Shown here in pieces: positions 27,210-36,375 of a DNA stretch of 64,000 nucleotides. Source of the stretch: DTU072 sp050309775 (GTDB lineage: Bacteria > Bacillota > Clostridia > Christensenellales > DTU072). The DNA lies in assembly GCA_050309775.1 (NCBI GenBank), contig JBNRMV010000008.1:124001-188000 (forward strand), in the 5' to 3' direction. The notes below the pieces were generated by a model. It ran no database searches, had not been told where the DNA came from, and saw nothing but the letters and a program-made list of their open reading frames with translations. Positions within the stretch are counted from its first letter, which is position 1. Every line of letters begins with the position of its first letter. A program made the position numbers and the translations under genes.

Positions 27210-28502
27210 ATGCGCTCAAAATTCCAAAAAAAAACCGGGTTTGCCGCAATTATCGGCAAGCATGCCAAAAACATTAGTTTTCATACGCCGGGACACAACA
27301 ATAAACTGCCAAAGAGTTTGGTAAGACTGGACGCTACTGAACTTGCTTATAGCGGTAATTTGTTGGAATCGCAGGGCATCACCAAAGAACTGGAAGACAA
27401 AATAAGCCGTACTTATCATGCGACAAGCGCTTTTATTTCAACAAACGGCGCCACAAACAGCATTTTAACTGCCGTATATGCGCTGAAAGCGTACGGCGGT
27501 TTTTTAATTTGGGGTGAGGCGCATATTTCAGTTTATAATGCGTTTCGCATAGCCAAAGCAAGGGCATTTCAAACGGAGTTTTTGCCCGAACAACCTCCCG
27601 AGGGTGTGCGCACGCTTGTTGTGACATATCCCGATTATTTCGGAAGATGTCTTGATTTGGCGGCTGTGAAAAAATATGCCGAAGCCAACAACTTGTTTTT
27701 GTTTGTCGACTCATCTCACGGCTCACATTTTATGTTTTATCCAAAGTTGCCTCTTTCGGCAACCATATTCGCGGATTTGGCAGTCTGTTCTATGCATAAG
27801 ACGCTTCCCGTATGTACCGGCGGCGCCGTACTGCTTTGCAACAATGGTCAATTATGCGATAATTTAGTTTTGACAAGAAAGCTGTTTCACTCCACATCGC
27901 CTTCATACATGACCATGGCTTCAATGGATTATGCCATTGACCTGTTTGTGGCAAAAGGGCAGAGGCTTTATGACAAGGTTTTTGCAGCGCTGGAGAAGTT
28001 CAACCGAACAGATATAGGCGATTTTGAAATAGAACGAAATCATGACGCATCGCGGCTGGTTGTCACAAGCAAATATGTCGCCGCCGAAGTAAGCGCCGAA
28101 CTTTCAAAGTTTGGTATCGATGTTGAGATGAGTTATGAAAATAAAGTTGTTGCCATAGTCACTCCGTTTAATTATAAAAAGCTGCCGAAGTTTGCGCTGA
28201 GTTTGCGCAAGATATCGGCATTGGATTTGCCTACATACATTGAAAAAAAGCCAGACAAAAAAAGCAAGGACATAAAATTTATTGATTTTGACGGAGATTT
28301 TGAGCTGGTAGACATAGAGAAGTCTGTTGGCAGAAGGGCATACTGCGGCATGGGCATTTATCCTCCCGGCACTCCGATTATCGGCGGCGGCGAAATCATT
28401 ACTTCAGAGGCGGCGGAGTTGCTGAAGAAAAATTCCGCCAACAGTTTTGGGCTTGTAAACGGGCGCGTTGCTGTGTTATTATATAATGGCGGAGGCTTGT
28501 GA
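27210..28502 (+). CDS. Orn/Lys/Arg decarboxylase-family protein (YaaO type)
   Basis: 430 residues, PLP fold-type I. SFHTPGH (23-29) opens the family's N-terminal signature, Asp167 in FVDSSHGSHF is the PLP-nitrogen ligand and Lys197 in SMHKTLP is the Schiff-base lysine. Length and position upstream of tmk match Bacillus YaaO. Such short forms lack the ppGpp wing domain of the E. coli inducible enzymes. A polyamine-making arginine or lysine decarboxylase is likely but the substrate is not readable. Weak binding site; coupled to lysS by a two-base gap. Confidence 0.85.
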   Translation: MRSKFQKKTGFAAIIGKHAKNISFHTPGHNNKLPKSLVRLDATELAYSGNLLESQGITKELEDKISRTYHATSAFISTNGATNSILTAVYALKAYGGFLIWGEAHISVYNAFRIAKARAFQTEFLPEQPPEGVRTLVVTYPDYFGRCLDLAAVKKYAEANNLFLFVDSSHGSHFMFYPKLPLSATIFADLAVCSMHKTLPVCTGGAVLLCNNGQLCDNLVLTRKLFHSTSPSYMTMASMDYAIDLFVAKGQRLYDKVFAALEKFNRTDIGDFEIERNHDASRLVVTSKYVAAEVSAELSKFGIDVEMSYENKVVAIVTPFNYKKLPKFALSLRKISALDLPTYIEKKPDKKSKDIKFIDFDGDFELVDIEKSVGRRAYCGMGIYPPGTPIIGGGEIITSEAAELLKKNSANSFGLVNGRVAVLLYNGGGL

Positions 28503-29116
28503 TGGACAGGTTTATTACAATAGAAGGCTGTGAGGGCGTGGGCAAGTCCACACAGATAAAATACCTCAAAGAGTATCTGGAGATTACAGCGCAACCTGCG
28601 GTATTTACAAGAGAGCCGGGCGGCACTGTTGTTTCAGAGAAAATAAGGGATATCATTCTCAAAGAAGAAATGAGCCCGCTTTGCGAAGCGCACCTTTTTG
28701 CTGCGGCAAGAATTGAACATATTGAACAAGTCATTTTGCCGGCTCTTGCCGAGGGAAAACTGGTAGTATGCGACAGGTACATAGATTCTTCTTTAGCGTA
28801 CCAAGGCTGTGCAAGGGGCTTGGGAGTTGACAAGATTATGCAAATAAACGACTTTGCCGTCAACAATTGCATGCCGCAGTACACAGTTTTTTTGGACATG
28901 AATCCGCTGAACTCTTGGAGAAGACAAAAAGGCAAGGTCATAGATGACAGAATGGAAGAGGAATCCGAGGAATTCCACTTGAAAGTGTATGAAGGTTTCA
29001 AAAAACTTTCGGAAATGTTCCCCGAACGCTATATTTGCATTGCTCCCCAAGAGGACAAACAACGCACTGCGCAAAGCATTACGGCGGCGCTAAAAAACAG
29101 AGGTATCATTAAATAA
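28502..29116 (+). CDS. tmk: Thymidylate kinase
   Basis: 204 residues from ATG 28502, which overlaps the previous stop (TGATG) and is six bases after GGAGG; a GTG one codon earlier is possible. P-loop GCEGVGKST (9-17), the DRY-like motif CDRYIDSSLAYQG (about 89-101) and the lid region near 140-150 show a dTMP kinase. It makes dTDP for DNA synthesis. Followed directly by holB. Confidence 0.95.
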   Translation: MDRFITIEGCEGVGKSTQIKYLKEYLEITAQPAVFTREPGGTVVSEKIRDIILKEEMSPLCEAHLFAAARIEHIEQVILPALAEGKLVVCDRYIDSSLAYQGCARGLGVDKIMQINDFAVNNCMPQYTVFLDMNPLNSWRRQKGKVIDDRMEEESEEFHLKVYEGFKKLSEMFPERYICIAPQEDKQRTAQSITAALKNRGIIK

Positions 29117-30078
29117 TGCTACTTGATATGCTGAAAAACACTTCGTCCTATTTGATGCTAAAAAAGGACAAAGACAATAACAGCCTTAGTCACGCTTATC
29201 TCGTAATCAGCGAGGACGGTCTTGCAAGGAAAAGTTTTCTCACGCTGGCGGCGCTGAGCATTATTTGCAAAAACGCCTGTATGGAATGCGGCGCATGTTC
29301 TAGAATTCTCAAAGGTATTCATGTCGATGTCAAAACATATGATGGCGCCAAAATGTCAGTTAAGGATATCAACGCACTGGTTGACGATACCCAAACACGC
29401 AGTATTGAGGGCGGCAAAAAAATATATTTAATTGACAATGCCGAAGGACTGTCGGCAGCCGCGCAAAATAAAATGCTGAAAACATATGAGGAGCCGGGCG
29501 AGGACATAATTATTATTTTGGCGGCGAACAGCCCAAGCAGTATACTGACAACCATAAGGTCGCGCGCCAAGATACTTCATATTCCGCCGTTTGCCGCGAC
29601 AGACATAACAAAAATGCTGATAGAAAGCGGCTGCGAGAGAGATGATGCGGAAGTGGCGGCGGCTTATGCGCAAGGGTCGCTTGAGCGGGCGGAAAGAATG
29701 AGCGGCGAAGAGAACTACCGCCAAGCGTTTGCCGACGCTTTGGATGTGTTGCTGACGCTGCGCAACTCAAAACAACTGACTGACTATATATTTTTGCCGA
29801 TATTCAGCAAGGAGAATATAGCGTTGACGCTGGACTTTCTGGAAATAATCTTAGCGGACATACTCATTCTTACCAGCGGAGCAAATGTTGAACTAAAGAC
29901 GGCGCACAGAGATTATGATTTGCAGCAAATAAAGAAAGGGTTTACCGCGGCAGGCGCGGCAATGGCGCTGCTTGCCGTCAACGAAGGGCGCAAAATGCTG
30001 TATTTCAACATAAACCCAACGAGCGTCGCAGAAAGAATTTTATTTGATATATTGGAGGCAAAGTATAAATGGCGATAG
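29116..30078 (+). CDS. holB: DNA polymerase III delta' subunit
   Basis: 320 residues of the AAA+ clamp-loader fold. Four cysteines (51, 55, 58, 61) form the zinc module. The P-loop position reads EDGLARKS, not a working Walker A, as expected for delta'. IYLIDNAEGLSAAAQNKMLK (about 103-122) with the EEP sensor region follows. Its ATG overlaps the tmk stop, and its end overlaps yaaT by 10 bases. In Bacillus two small genes (darA and yaaR) sit between tmk and holB; both are missing here. Confidence 0.92.
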   Translation: MLLDMLKNTSSYLMLKKDKDNNSLSHAYLVISEDGLARKSFLTLAALSIICKNACMECGACSRILKGIHVDVKTYDGAKMSVKDINALVDDTQTRSIEGGKKIYLIDNAEGLSAAAQNKMLKTYEEPGEDIIIILAANSPSSILTTIRSRAKILHIPPFAATDITKMLIESGCERDDAEVAAAYAQGSLERAERMSGEENYRQAFADALDVLLTLRNSKQLTDYIFLPIFSKENIALTLDFLEIILADILILTSGANVELKTAHRDYDLQQIKKGFTAAGAAMALLAVNEGRKMLYFNINPTSVAERILFDILEAKYKWR

Positions 30079-30929
30079 TAATAGGCGTTAAGTTCAGGAA
30101 TTCGGGGAAGATGTATTATTTCTCCCCAAAAGATACAAAGTTTTGCGAAGGTGACGGAGTCATTACCGAGACCGTGAGAGGAGTGGAATTCGGCACGGTG
30201 GTCATGGGGAACAAGGAAGTGCCGGAGAAAGATATAGTAGCTCCGCTAAAAGAGGTGTTACGCAAGGCAACGGAAGAGGATATCAAACAAAACCAAGAAA
30301 ACCTCAGCCGCCGCGAGGGAATGCTAAAAACCATTTCCGAAAAAGTAGCAACACATAACCTTGCCATGAAAATAGTTGATGCCGAATATACCTTCGACCG
30401 CAACAAAATTATCATATACTTTACCGCCGAGGGGCGCATAGACTTCCGCGACTTGGTCAAGGATTTGGCTTCAGTGTTCCATTTGCGCATAGAAATGCGG
30501 CAAATTTATGAAAGAGACGACATAAAAATGCGCGGCGCTTTAGCAACATGCGGCCGTCCGTGCTGTTGCACTACGCATCTTCAGGATTTTGAAAAAGTCA
30601 GTATAAAAATGGCAAAGGTGCAAGGTTTGTCGCTCAATCCCACAAAAATTAGCGGCTGCTGCGGCAAACTTATGTGCTGTCTGAAGTATGAGAACGATTA
30701 TTACAACCAGACTTACCGCAAAATGCCGAAAGTAAATTCTACGGCTACGACCCCGGACGGCGAGGGTATCGTGGTGTCAAACGACATCTTGCGGCTGGAA
30801 GTAAAGGTAAGGGTAACGCTGCCTGACGGCACGGCTGATATAAAGACATATCCTTTGGCAAAAATAAATGCAAAAGAGGTTCAAAGTGTAGAGGACGACG
30901 ACGATTCGGCTATGGAGACTGAAGTATGA
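30069..30929 (+). CDS. ricT: PSP1 protein YaaT/RicT
   Basis: 286 residues with the PSP1 domain. Cysteine clusters at 161, 165-167 (CGRPCCC), 197-198 and 203-204 (SGCCGKLMCC) are the ligands for the Fe-S clusters that Bacillus RicT shares with RicA and RicF. That complex affects mRNA processing by RNase Y, sporulation and competence. GGAGG lies inside the holB end. The next ATG overlaps its stop (ATGA). Confidence 0.93.
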   Translation: MAIVIGVKFRNSGKMYYFSPKDTKFCEGDGVITETVRGVEFGTVVMGNKEVPEKDIVAPLKEVLRKATEEDIKQNQENLSRREGMLKTISEKVATHNLAMKIVDAEYTFDRNKIIIYFTAEGRIDFRDLVKDLASVFHLRIEMRQIYERDDIKMRGALATCGRPCCCTTHLQDFEKVSIKMAKVQGLSLNPTKISGCCGKLMCCLKYENDYYNQTYRKMPKVNSTATTPDGEGIVVSNDILRLEVKVRVTLPDGTADIKTYPLAKINAKEVQSVEDDDDSAMETEV

Positions 30930-31105
30930 CTTGGCAAACAATAGTAGTAATATGTGTGCTGGCGGTGTTGCTTGCGCTTGCCATCATAAAATATGTTCGC
31001 GACAACAAAAAGGGAAAATGTTCGGGCGGTTGCGCAGGTTGCTCACAATCAAATTGCGCCATGCGAAAAAATGAAGACGAGCATTCCGACTCCAAGAAAG
31101 AATAA
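30926..31105 (+). CDS. FeoB-associated-type Cys-rich small membrane protein
   Basis: 59 residues. One membrane helix (about 5-22, TIVVICVLAVLLALAII), a basic stretch, then KCSGGCAGCSQSNC (31-44) with four cysteines and a charged end. This is the layout of the FeoB-associated cysteine-rich membrane protein family, but there is no feoB nearby. It overlaps the ricT stop by four bases, so it is translated with an Fe-S protein. Confidence 0.8.
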   Translation: MTWQTIVVICVLAVLLALAIIKYVRDNKKGKCSGGCAGCSQSNCAMRKNEDEHSDSKKE

Positions 31106-31201
31106 GCGGTTTTGCCGACAGTTTTTGTGCGCTATAGGCATTGGCTATCCGGCTTTTTTTGAATGTCTGCGCAAATGTCTGAAAATTTGTTTGCCAAATC
31201 G

Positions 31202-31229
31202 TTGAGTTCCGAATATAATGTGCTATAAT
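31202..31229 (+). promoter_or_regulatory. Promoter of tRNA-Pro
   Basis: TTGAGT, 16-base spacer, TATAAT, 12 bases before the first tRNA base. Confidence 0.78.
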
Positions 31230-31241
31230 AATAAGGATTTT

Positions 31242-31317
31242 CGGGGTGTAGCGCAGATGGTAGCGCGCATGGTTCGGGACCATGAGGTCGCAGGTTCAAA
31301 TCCTGTCACTCCGACCA
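31242..31317 (+). tRNA. tRNA-Pro (anticodon CGG)
   Basis: A full 76-base cloverleaf: acceptor stem CGGGGTG/CACTCCG, D arm, anticodon stem CATGG/CCATG with loop TTCGGGA giving anticodon CGG (reads CCG), TpsiC arm with GGTTCAAATCC, and an encoded CCA end. Proline identity fits the first base C and the anticodon. Confidence 0.96.
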
Positions 31318-31323
31318 AAAGTA

Positions 31324-31352
31324 AAAAAATACGCACGATTTGTTGCGTATTT
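31324..31352 (+). terminator. Terminator of tRNA-Pro
   Basis: Inverted repeat AAAAATACGCA/TGCGTATTTTT with a loop of about eight bases, followed by T-rich sequence. Confidence 0.8.
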
Positions 31353-31433
31353 TTGTTTTTCTGACACTTTTCACGCCTCATATTTTTGCCTTTTCAATAA
31401 ATTGCCGGCAGAGCCAAGAAGGCTTTCCTAAGA

Positions 31434-31462
31434 TTGACAATTATCATGTAATATGGTAACCT
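31434..31462 (+). promoter_or_regulatory. Promoter of the uronate locus
   Basis: TTGACA, 17-base spacer, TAACCT. The inverted repeat AAAGG-TG-CCTTT at 31475-31486 lies just after the expected start site and may be an operator. Confidence 0.65.
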
Positions 31463-31548
31463 AATATATGGTACAAAGGTGCCTTTATTTTTTTGAAAAC
31501 ATCGGCAGTTTTTGCCGAAAAATATGAGGTTGGAGGTAAAATAACAAA

Positions 31549-32376
31549 ATGGAAACAAGATATGCAGTATCAAAAAAAGAAGTGTCTACTATGACTACGC
31601 AGCAGCTCAGAGAGACTTTCCTTTTGGACAAACTTTTTGAAAAGGGCAAGCTGAATATGGTCTATTCACATATAGACAGAATTATTGCCGGCGGGTGCAT
31701 TCCCGTTCAGGATATTGCTCTTCCGTCGGGTGAAGAGCTCAAAGCGCAGTATTATCTCGAAAGACGGGAGATGGGCGTCATATGCATTTCGGGCAGCGGC
31801 GAAATAATTGCCGACGGAGTCAGCTATCGCATGAAAAAATACGATTGCCTGTACCTAACAAGGGGTACCAAAGATGTTGTGTTCCGTTCAGACGACAAAG
31901 ACAATCCGGCTTTTTATTACATAAATTCCACTCCGGCGCACAGAGCGTACAAAACCGTACATATCCCGCTTGAAAAAGCCATTCATGTAAATCTTGGCAG
32001 CGACAAGGACTGCAACAAGCGCACCATAAACAAATATATCATTCCCGGCGTTGTCGACAGCTGTCAGCTGACTATGGGCTTGACTATTCTTGCCGAGGGC
32101 AGTGTATGGAACACCATGCCGACGCATACCCATGAGAGAAGAATGGAAGTTTATTTGTATTTTGATATTGCGCAGGACAATGTAGTATTCCACATGATGG
32201 GCGCCCCGGACGAGACAAAGCATATAGTAGTAAAAAATTATGACGCCGTTATCTCTCCCAGTTGGTCAATTCACAGCGGAGTAGGCACAAAAGACTATAC
32301 CTTTATTTGGGGAATGTGCGGAGAAAATCAGGAATTTGACGACATGCAACATGTAAAAACTACGGACTTATTATAA
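31549..32376 (+). CDS. kduI: 5-dehydro-4-deoxy-D-glucuronate isomerase KduI
   Basis: 275 residues, cupin fold. The Zn ligands of E. coli KduI (H196, H198, E203, H245) align here at H193, H195, E200 and H242, all shifted by three. MVYSHIDRIIAGG near 37 is conserved. It isomerises 5-keto-4-deoxyuronate, the product of unsaturated galacturonate or glucuronate, to 2,5-diketo-3-deoxygluconate. GGAGGT stands 11 bases before the ATG; residue numbering supports this start. First gene of the locus. Confidence 0.96.
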   Translation: METRYAVSKKEVSTMTTQQLRETFLLDKLFEKGKLNMVYSHIDRIIAGGCIPVQDIALPSGEELKAQYYLERREMGVICISGSGEIIADGVSYRMKKYDCLYLTRGTKDVVFRSDDKDNPAFYYINSTPAHRAYKTVHIPLEKAIHVNLGSDKDCNKRTINKYIIPGVVDSCQLTMGLTILAEGSVWNTMPTHTHERRMEVYLYFDIAQDNVVFHMMGAPDETKHIVVKNYDAVISPSWSIHSGVGTKDYTFIWGMCGENQEFDDMQHVKTTDLL

Positions 32377-32390
32377 GAGGTGAGAAAATT

Positions 32391-33140
32391 ATGATACTTG
32401 ATATGTTCAAACTTGACGGCAAAGTAGCCATAGTCACAGGCAGCAACACAGGATTGGGGCAGGGCATAGCCATAGCTCTTGCGCAGGCAGGCGCAAAGGT
32501 TGTCGGCGTAAGCAGACGGCCGAGCGACGAGACCGCAGAAATTATAGGTGAAAACTTTTTTAACATAATAGCAGATTTATCCACCACAGATTGCATTCCG
32601 TTTATCATAAACGGCGCGCTTGAAAAATTCGGCAGGATTGACATTCTTGTCAACAATGCCGGCATAATAAAAAGACAGGACGCCATAGATTTTTCTCAAG
32701 AATATTGGGACGATGTTATGAATGTCAATATCCGTACGCTGTTTTTCCTTTCTCAGGCGGCGGCAAAGGAATTCATAAAGAACGGCGGCGGCAAGATAAT
32801 AAATGTTGCCAGCATGCTGTCATATCAGGGCGGCATAAGAGTGCCAAGCTACACCTCAAGCAAGAGCGCAGTCAAGGGTCTGACCATGGCGCTGTGCAAC
32901 GAGTGGGCAAAATATAACATAAACGTAAACGGCATTGCGCCTGGCTATATGGTCACCAACAACACCGAAGCGCTGCGAGCGGACGAAAAACGCAACGCGG
33001 CAATTCTTGAAAGAATTCCTGCCGGAAGATGGGGAGAACAAAAGGATATCATGGGTACGGCAGTGTTGTTGGCAAGTTCTGCCGGCGACTACATAAACGG
33101 TTTCACCATTGCCGTAGACGGCGGTTGGCTGGCCAGATAA
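32391..33140 (+). CDS. kduD: 2-dehydro-3-deoxy-D-gluconate 5-dehydrogenase KduD
   Basis: 249-residue short-chain dehydrogenase: cofactor motif TGSNTGLGQG (16-25), NNAG (88-91), and the catalytic Ser (about 141), Tyr154 and Lys158 in SYTSSK. It follows kduI by 14 bases and would reduce 2,5-diketo-3-deoxygluconate to KDG. GAGGTGAG gives a good start. The KDG kinase and aldolase that finish the route are not in this window. Confidence 0.94.
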   Translation: MILDMFKLDGKVAIVTGSNTGLGQGIAIALAQAGAKVVGVSRRPSDETAEIIGENFFNIIADLSTTDCIPFIINGALEKFGRIDILVNNAGIIKRQDAIDFSQEYWDDVMNVNIRTLFFLSQAAAKEFIKNGGGKIINVASMLSYQGGIRVPSYTSSKSAVKGLTMALCNEWAKYNINVNGIAPGYMVTNNTEALRADEKRNAAILERIPAGRWGEQKDIMGTAVLLASSAGDYINGFTIAVDGGWLAR

Positions 33141-33160
33141 CTGGTCAACGGGGGTACAAA

Positions 33161-34225
33161 ATGAATGAAAGAATACAAAAAGTATGGCAGCTTGCCGACG
33201 ACTCTACAAAAAGGTTTGCTCCGGAATCGTTGAATTGGCAGTGGGGACAGGCGCTTTATTTGTACGGCTTGTCGTTGATTGACAAGGAGTTCGGCAACCA
33301 AAAATACACTGAATATTTGCAAAAATTCTATGACCACCATATGCAGAAAGGTTACCGAGTAAACACTTCCGATACCGCAGCGCCGGCATTGGGAGCTTTT
33401 TATTTGTCGGAAGAGCTGGGCAAAACAGAATACGCTTCTGTGGTTGAGCGCGCAAGAAGATATATTGACGAGGCGCCGAAGGTCATCGAGGATATGCCCA
33501 ACCATCTGGGCAGCGGCATAGAGTGCTATATCTATCCAAAAAGTATTTGGGTGGACAGCATGATGATGTACGGAGTTTTTACAGGTTGGTACGCCAAACA
33601 AAAAGGCGACGCCGAACTTATGAAATTTGCCGCCAAACAACCCCGACTGTTTGCCAAGTACCTTATGGATGAGGAAGAAAACCTTTTCTATCATTGCTAT
33701 TGGACAAATTTCAAAACGCATTACCCCAAGAAAAAATTGTTTTGGGGCAGGGGCAATGGCTGGGTCATGGCTTCCATTCCGCTTTTTATAGAATATCTTG
33801 ACGACGGCGAGGACAAGGAGTTTGCCATAGAACTTTTCAAAAAACTTGCGGCATCGCTGTTGAAATATCAAAGAGCCGACGGCTATTTTGAAACGGTATT
33901 CAACAAGGTGGGCAAGACATATACGGAAAGTTCGGCAACCATGCTCATTGCTTCAGGTTGGTTTTATGGCTATCGTGTCGGCTGGTTGGGCGAAGAGTAT
34001 TATGAGGCCGCCAAGCTGGCATTTAATGCCGTAGTAGATGATTTTGAAACAAAAGGCGGGCTGCTTTCCATGCCGAAAATCAGCGCCCCGACTTCAGCTA
34101 TACAGCTTATACCTTATTTTGTTTATAAAATTACTCCAAGAGGCAATGACTGGCACTACGGGCTGGCATCGGCATTCTTTGCTGCGCTTCAGTACAAGCG
34201 TTGTCTTGAGGCAAAACAAAAATAA
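33161..34225 (+). CDS. GH105 unsaturated rhamnogalacturonyl hydrolase
   Basis: 354 residues from ATG 33161 after GGGGGT; the frame is open further upstream but that part overlaps kduD and is not coding. (alpha/alpha)6 barrel with NWQWGQAL near the start, SIWVDSMMMYG (about 127-137), and GRGNGWVMASIPLFIEYL (about 198-215), all GH105 marks. It removes an unsaturated uronyl unit from pectin-type oligosaccharides; the product rearranges to the KduI substrate. No signal peptide, so it acts in the cytoplasm on imported oligosaccharides. Confidence 0.9.
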   Translation: MNERIQKVWQLADDSTKRFAPESLNWQWGQALYLYGLSLIDKEFGNQKYTEYLQKFYDHHMQKGYRVNTSDTAAPALGAFYLSEELGKTEYASVVERARRYIDEAPKVIEDMPNHLGSGIECYIYPKSIWVDSMMMYGVFTGWYAKQKGDAELMKFAAKQPRLFAKYLMDEEENLFYHCYWTNFKTHYPKKKLFWGRGNGWVMASIPLFIEYLDDGEDKEFAIELFKKLAASLLKYQRADGYFETVFNKVGKTYTESSATMLIASGWFYGYRVGWLGEEYYEAAKLAFNAVVDDFETKGGLLSMPKISAPTSAIQLIPYFVYKITPRGNDWHYGLASAFFAALQYKRCLEAKQK

Positions 34226-34237
34226 GGGGGAGCGCCA

Positions 34238-36367
34238 GTGGTTTTTTTATACATACTTATAGCCTTGCTTGGCGGCGCATTGCTTTGGATAATAGCAGAT
34301 GTTGTTGTTGCGTTGCGCCAAAGACCCATTCCTGACTTGCCGAAAGAGTTTCTCAGCTCCGCCGGATTGTCGCTGGTATATTACTACCTTACGGAACCCG
34401 ACAAGATTCCCGAAGGAGTGACGGTTGATGAAGAGTTCATTCTGAACAGTCTTGAGCCTTCCATAAAATACATAAATGCGCGGTATGATTGCGCAGACTT
34501 CCGCTGTCAGTTGCTTTTTCGGCTGTACAAGGATTGTTCCCAACAGCTATCTGAAAAAGTCAAAAGTCTGATAACAAAGACATTCCTTGATTTCAAATAT
34601 AATATGGATGAGCCTGGCGAAGACAGCATGTGCTTTTGGTCGGAGAACCATCAGATATTGTTTGCTGTCAGCGAATACCTTGCAGGACAGGAATGGCCGG
34701 ACAAAATTTTTACCAACAGTGGCATGACCGGCGCTCAGCACATGGAAAAGGCTTTGAAAATCATAAACCACTGGATGGAGCAAAAATATTATTTCGGCTT
34801 TTTTGAATGGTACAGCAACAACTATTATGCCGAAAACATTGCTCCGATGTCAAACTATATCGAATATTCTCAAGATGCCGAGTCAGTCAACAGAATGAAG
34901 ATTATTTTTGACTTGCTTTGGTTTGATGTGGCGTCACATTCCGTCAACAATACCTTTGTTGCCGTCAGTAGCAGAATGTACGGCGACAACAAATCAAGCA
35001 ATGTCTATGGCAATCGCATTCGTGGCGCTATGGCAGCCATATGGGGCAAAACGGATACCCAAAGTCTTGTTCATGCAAGGTCAGAGATTGAAAGAATGAT
35101 TATGGAGGGCAGCGAAGATGTGGCGACAACCATAAAACTTGTCGGCATCGATTCGCAGATGATTCAGAACTTTACAGCCATGTACAAGAAAGGCTTCTAC
35201 AAAGTACCCGAAGTAATATATAATACGGCGCTGGACAAAGAACCTGCAATAATTAAGGCGTCATCGGGGCTGAATGTGTCGGAACTAAAAGAATTGAGGC
35301 TTATAGGTCAGGATTATCACCAGATTATGGCGCAGATGGGAAGCGAAAGTTTTTCCAATCACGAAGTAATAGAAAACACGCTTAAGTTTCTCAACCGTAC
35401 CAAAATGTTCCGCAACATCTTTGTCAATCCCCTCCGATTTATTAACATAAAGCTGTTGCGACTGTTGGGTATACCTCGTCTGATAAGCAAAAAATTGCCG
35501 CTTATGACAAACGGCATTGCATTGCAGCGCGGCAATGTCTATTGCTACCGTACGGCAGATTATTGTCTGACTACTGCAATAAAACAAGGAGTGGACATGT
35601 GCGGCGCCCAAGGACATATCTGGACGGCAAATATTGCGCCGGATTTGGCGGTTTATACCACACACCCTGCCAGAGATGACGACAGCAGGGAAAAACACGC
35701 AGCCTCCCCCGGGTATTGGGTGGGCAACGGCAGACAGCCCATGAGCGTTCAGCACAAAAACATAAATATTACTATTTATAAGATACCGCGCAAAAAAAGG
35801 CTTGCGGAATTCCACCTTGCAGATATCACGCATGCATATATGCCCAAAGAAAAATTTGACGAATTCCATATTGAGGACAACTTGGTTTTCGGTCGCAAGG
35901 GCAGGGTGCTGTTGGCTATGATAGCCAGCGGCAAGTTGACATACCGCGAATATGACGCCTATGCTGCGGCGCTGCTTTGTCAGCACGACCAACAAGTCGA
36001 AAAGATAGACGAATTGAAAGATAGCGGAGAATTTGACTTGGTCCTTAAAGGCGGAGAATATCACAGCTATATTACAGAGTTGTCGGATATCGATGCAGAG
36101 AGTTTTGAGCAGTTCCAAAAGCGTATAAGGTCAAACATTGTATCCATAAATCAAGGAGAAGTCGTTTACAAAACCAGGAACACAGAAATGACCGTCAGCT
36201 ATGACGGGGTTTTTGAAGTTGACGGTAAGCCGCAGCCGACGGAATATAAGCGTTTTGACAGCAGATATTCTGTGACCGAAAGGCAAGCGGAAATCATATA
36301 CTTTAATTACGGCGACAAGAAATGGATGCTGGACTATAAGAATAACATCAGAAAGGAAGTGGAATAG
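34238..36367 (+). CDS. Membrane-anchored protein of unknown function in the uronate locus
   Basis: 709 residues with a GTG start (34238) after AAGGGGGAG. One N-terminal membrane helix (about 2-25), then a large helical region (about 60-330, with CFWSENHQILFAVSEYLAG near 132-150 and aromatic-rich FGFFEWYSNNYY near 187-198) and a beta-rich part after about 430 with GYWVGNGRQP near 495. A helical toroid followed by beta sandwich is the plan of several polysaccharide lyases (PL8, PL17, heparinase II types), and the place in a KduI/KduD/GH105 locus fits, but I see no clear catalytic signature. Confidence 0.55.
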   Translation: MVFLYILIALLGGALLWIIADVVVALRQRPIPDLPKEFLSSAGLSLVYYYLTEPDKIPEGVTVDEEFILNSLEPSIKYINARYDCADFRCQLLFRLYKDCSQQLSEKVKSLITKTFLDFKYNMDEPGEDSMCFWSENHQILFAVSEYLAGQEWPDKIFTNSGMTGAQHMEKALKIINHWMEQKYYFGFFEWYSNNYYAENIAPMSNYIEYSQDAESVNRMKIIFDLLWFDVASHSVNNTFVAVSSRMYGDNKSSNVYGNRIRGAMAAIWGKTDTQSLVHARSEIERMIMEGSEDVATTIKLVGIDSQMIQNFTAMYKKGFYKVPEVIYNTALDKEPAIIKASSGLNVSELKELRLIGQDYHQIMAQMGSESFSNHEVIENTLKFLNRTKMFRNIFVNPLRFINIKLLRLLGIPRLISKKLPLMTNGIALQRGNVYCYRTADYCLTTAIKQGVDMCGAQGHIWTANIAPDLAVYTTHPARDDDSREKHAASPGYWVGNGRQPMSVQHKNINITIYKIPRKKRLAEFHLADITHAYMPKEKFDEFHIEDNLVFGRKGRVLLAMIASGKLTYREYDAYAAALLCQHDQQVEKIDELKDSGEFDLVLKGGEYHSYITELSDIDAESFEQFQKRIRSNIVSINQGEVVYKTRNTEMTVSYDGVFEVDGKPQPTEYKRFDSRYSVTERQAEIIYFNYGDKKWMLDYKNNIRKEVE

Positions 36368-36375
36368 GAGTAATT

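Noticed and set aside
31106..31200. Weak hairpin ATAGGC-ATTG-GCTAT before a T run, as terminator of the ricT operon
   Set aside because: The stem has a bulge and only about five pairs, too weak to list.
32578..32586. TTATCCACC, one base from a DnaA box
   Set aside because: Single copy inside kduD coding sequence, with no cluster or AT-rich unwinding region.
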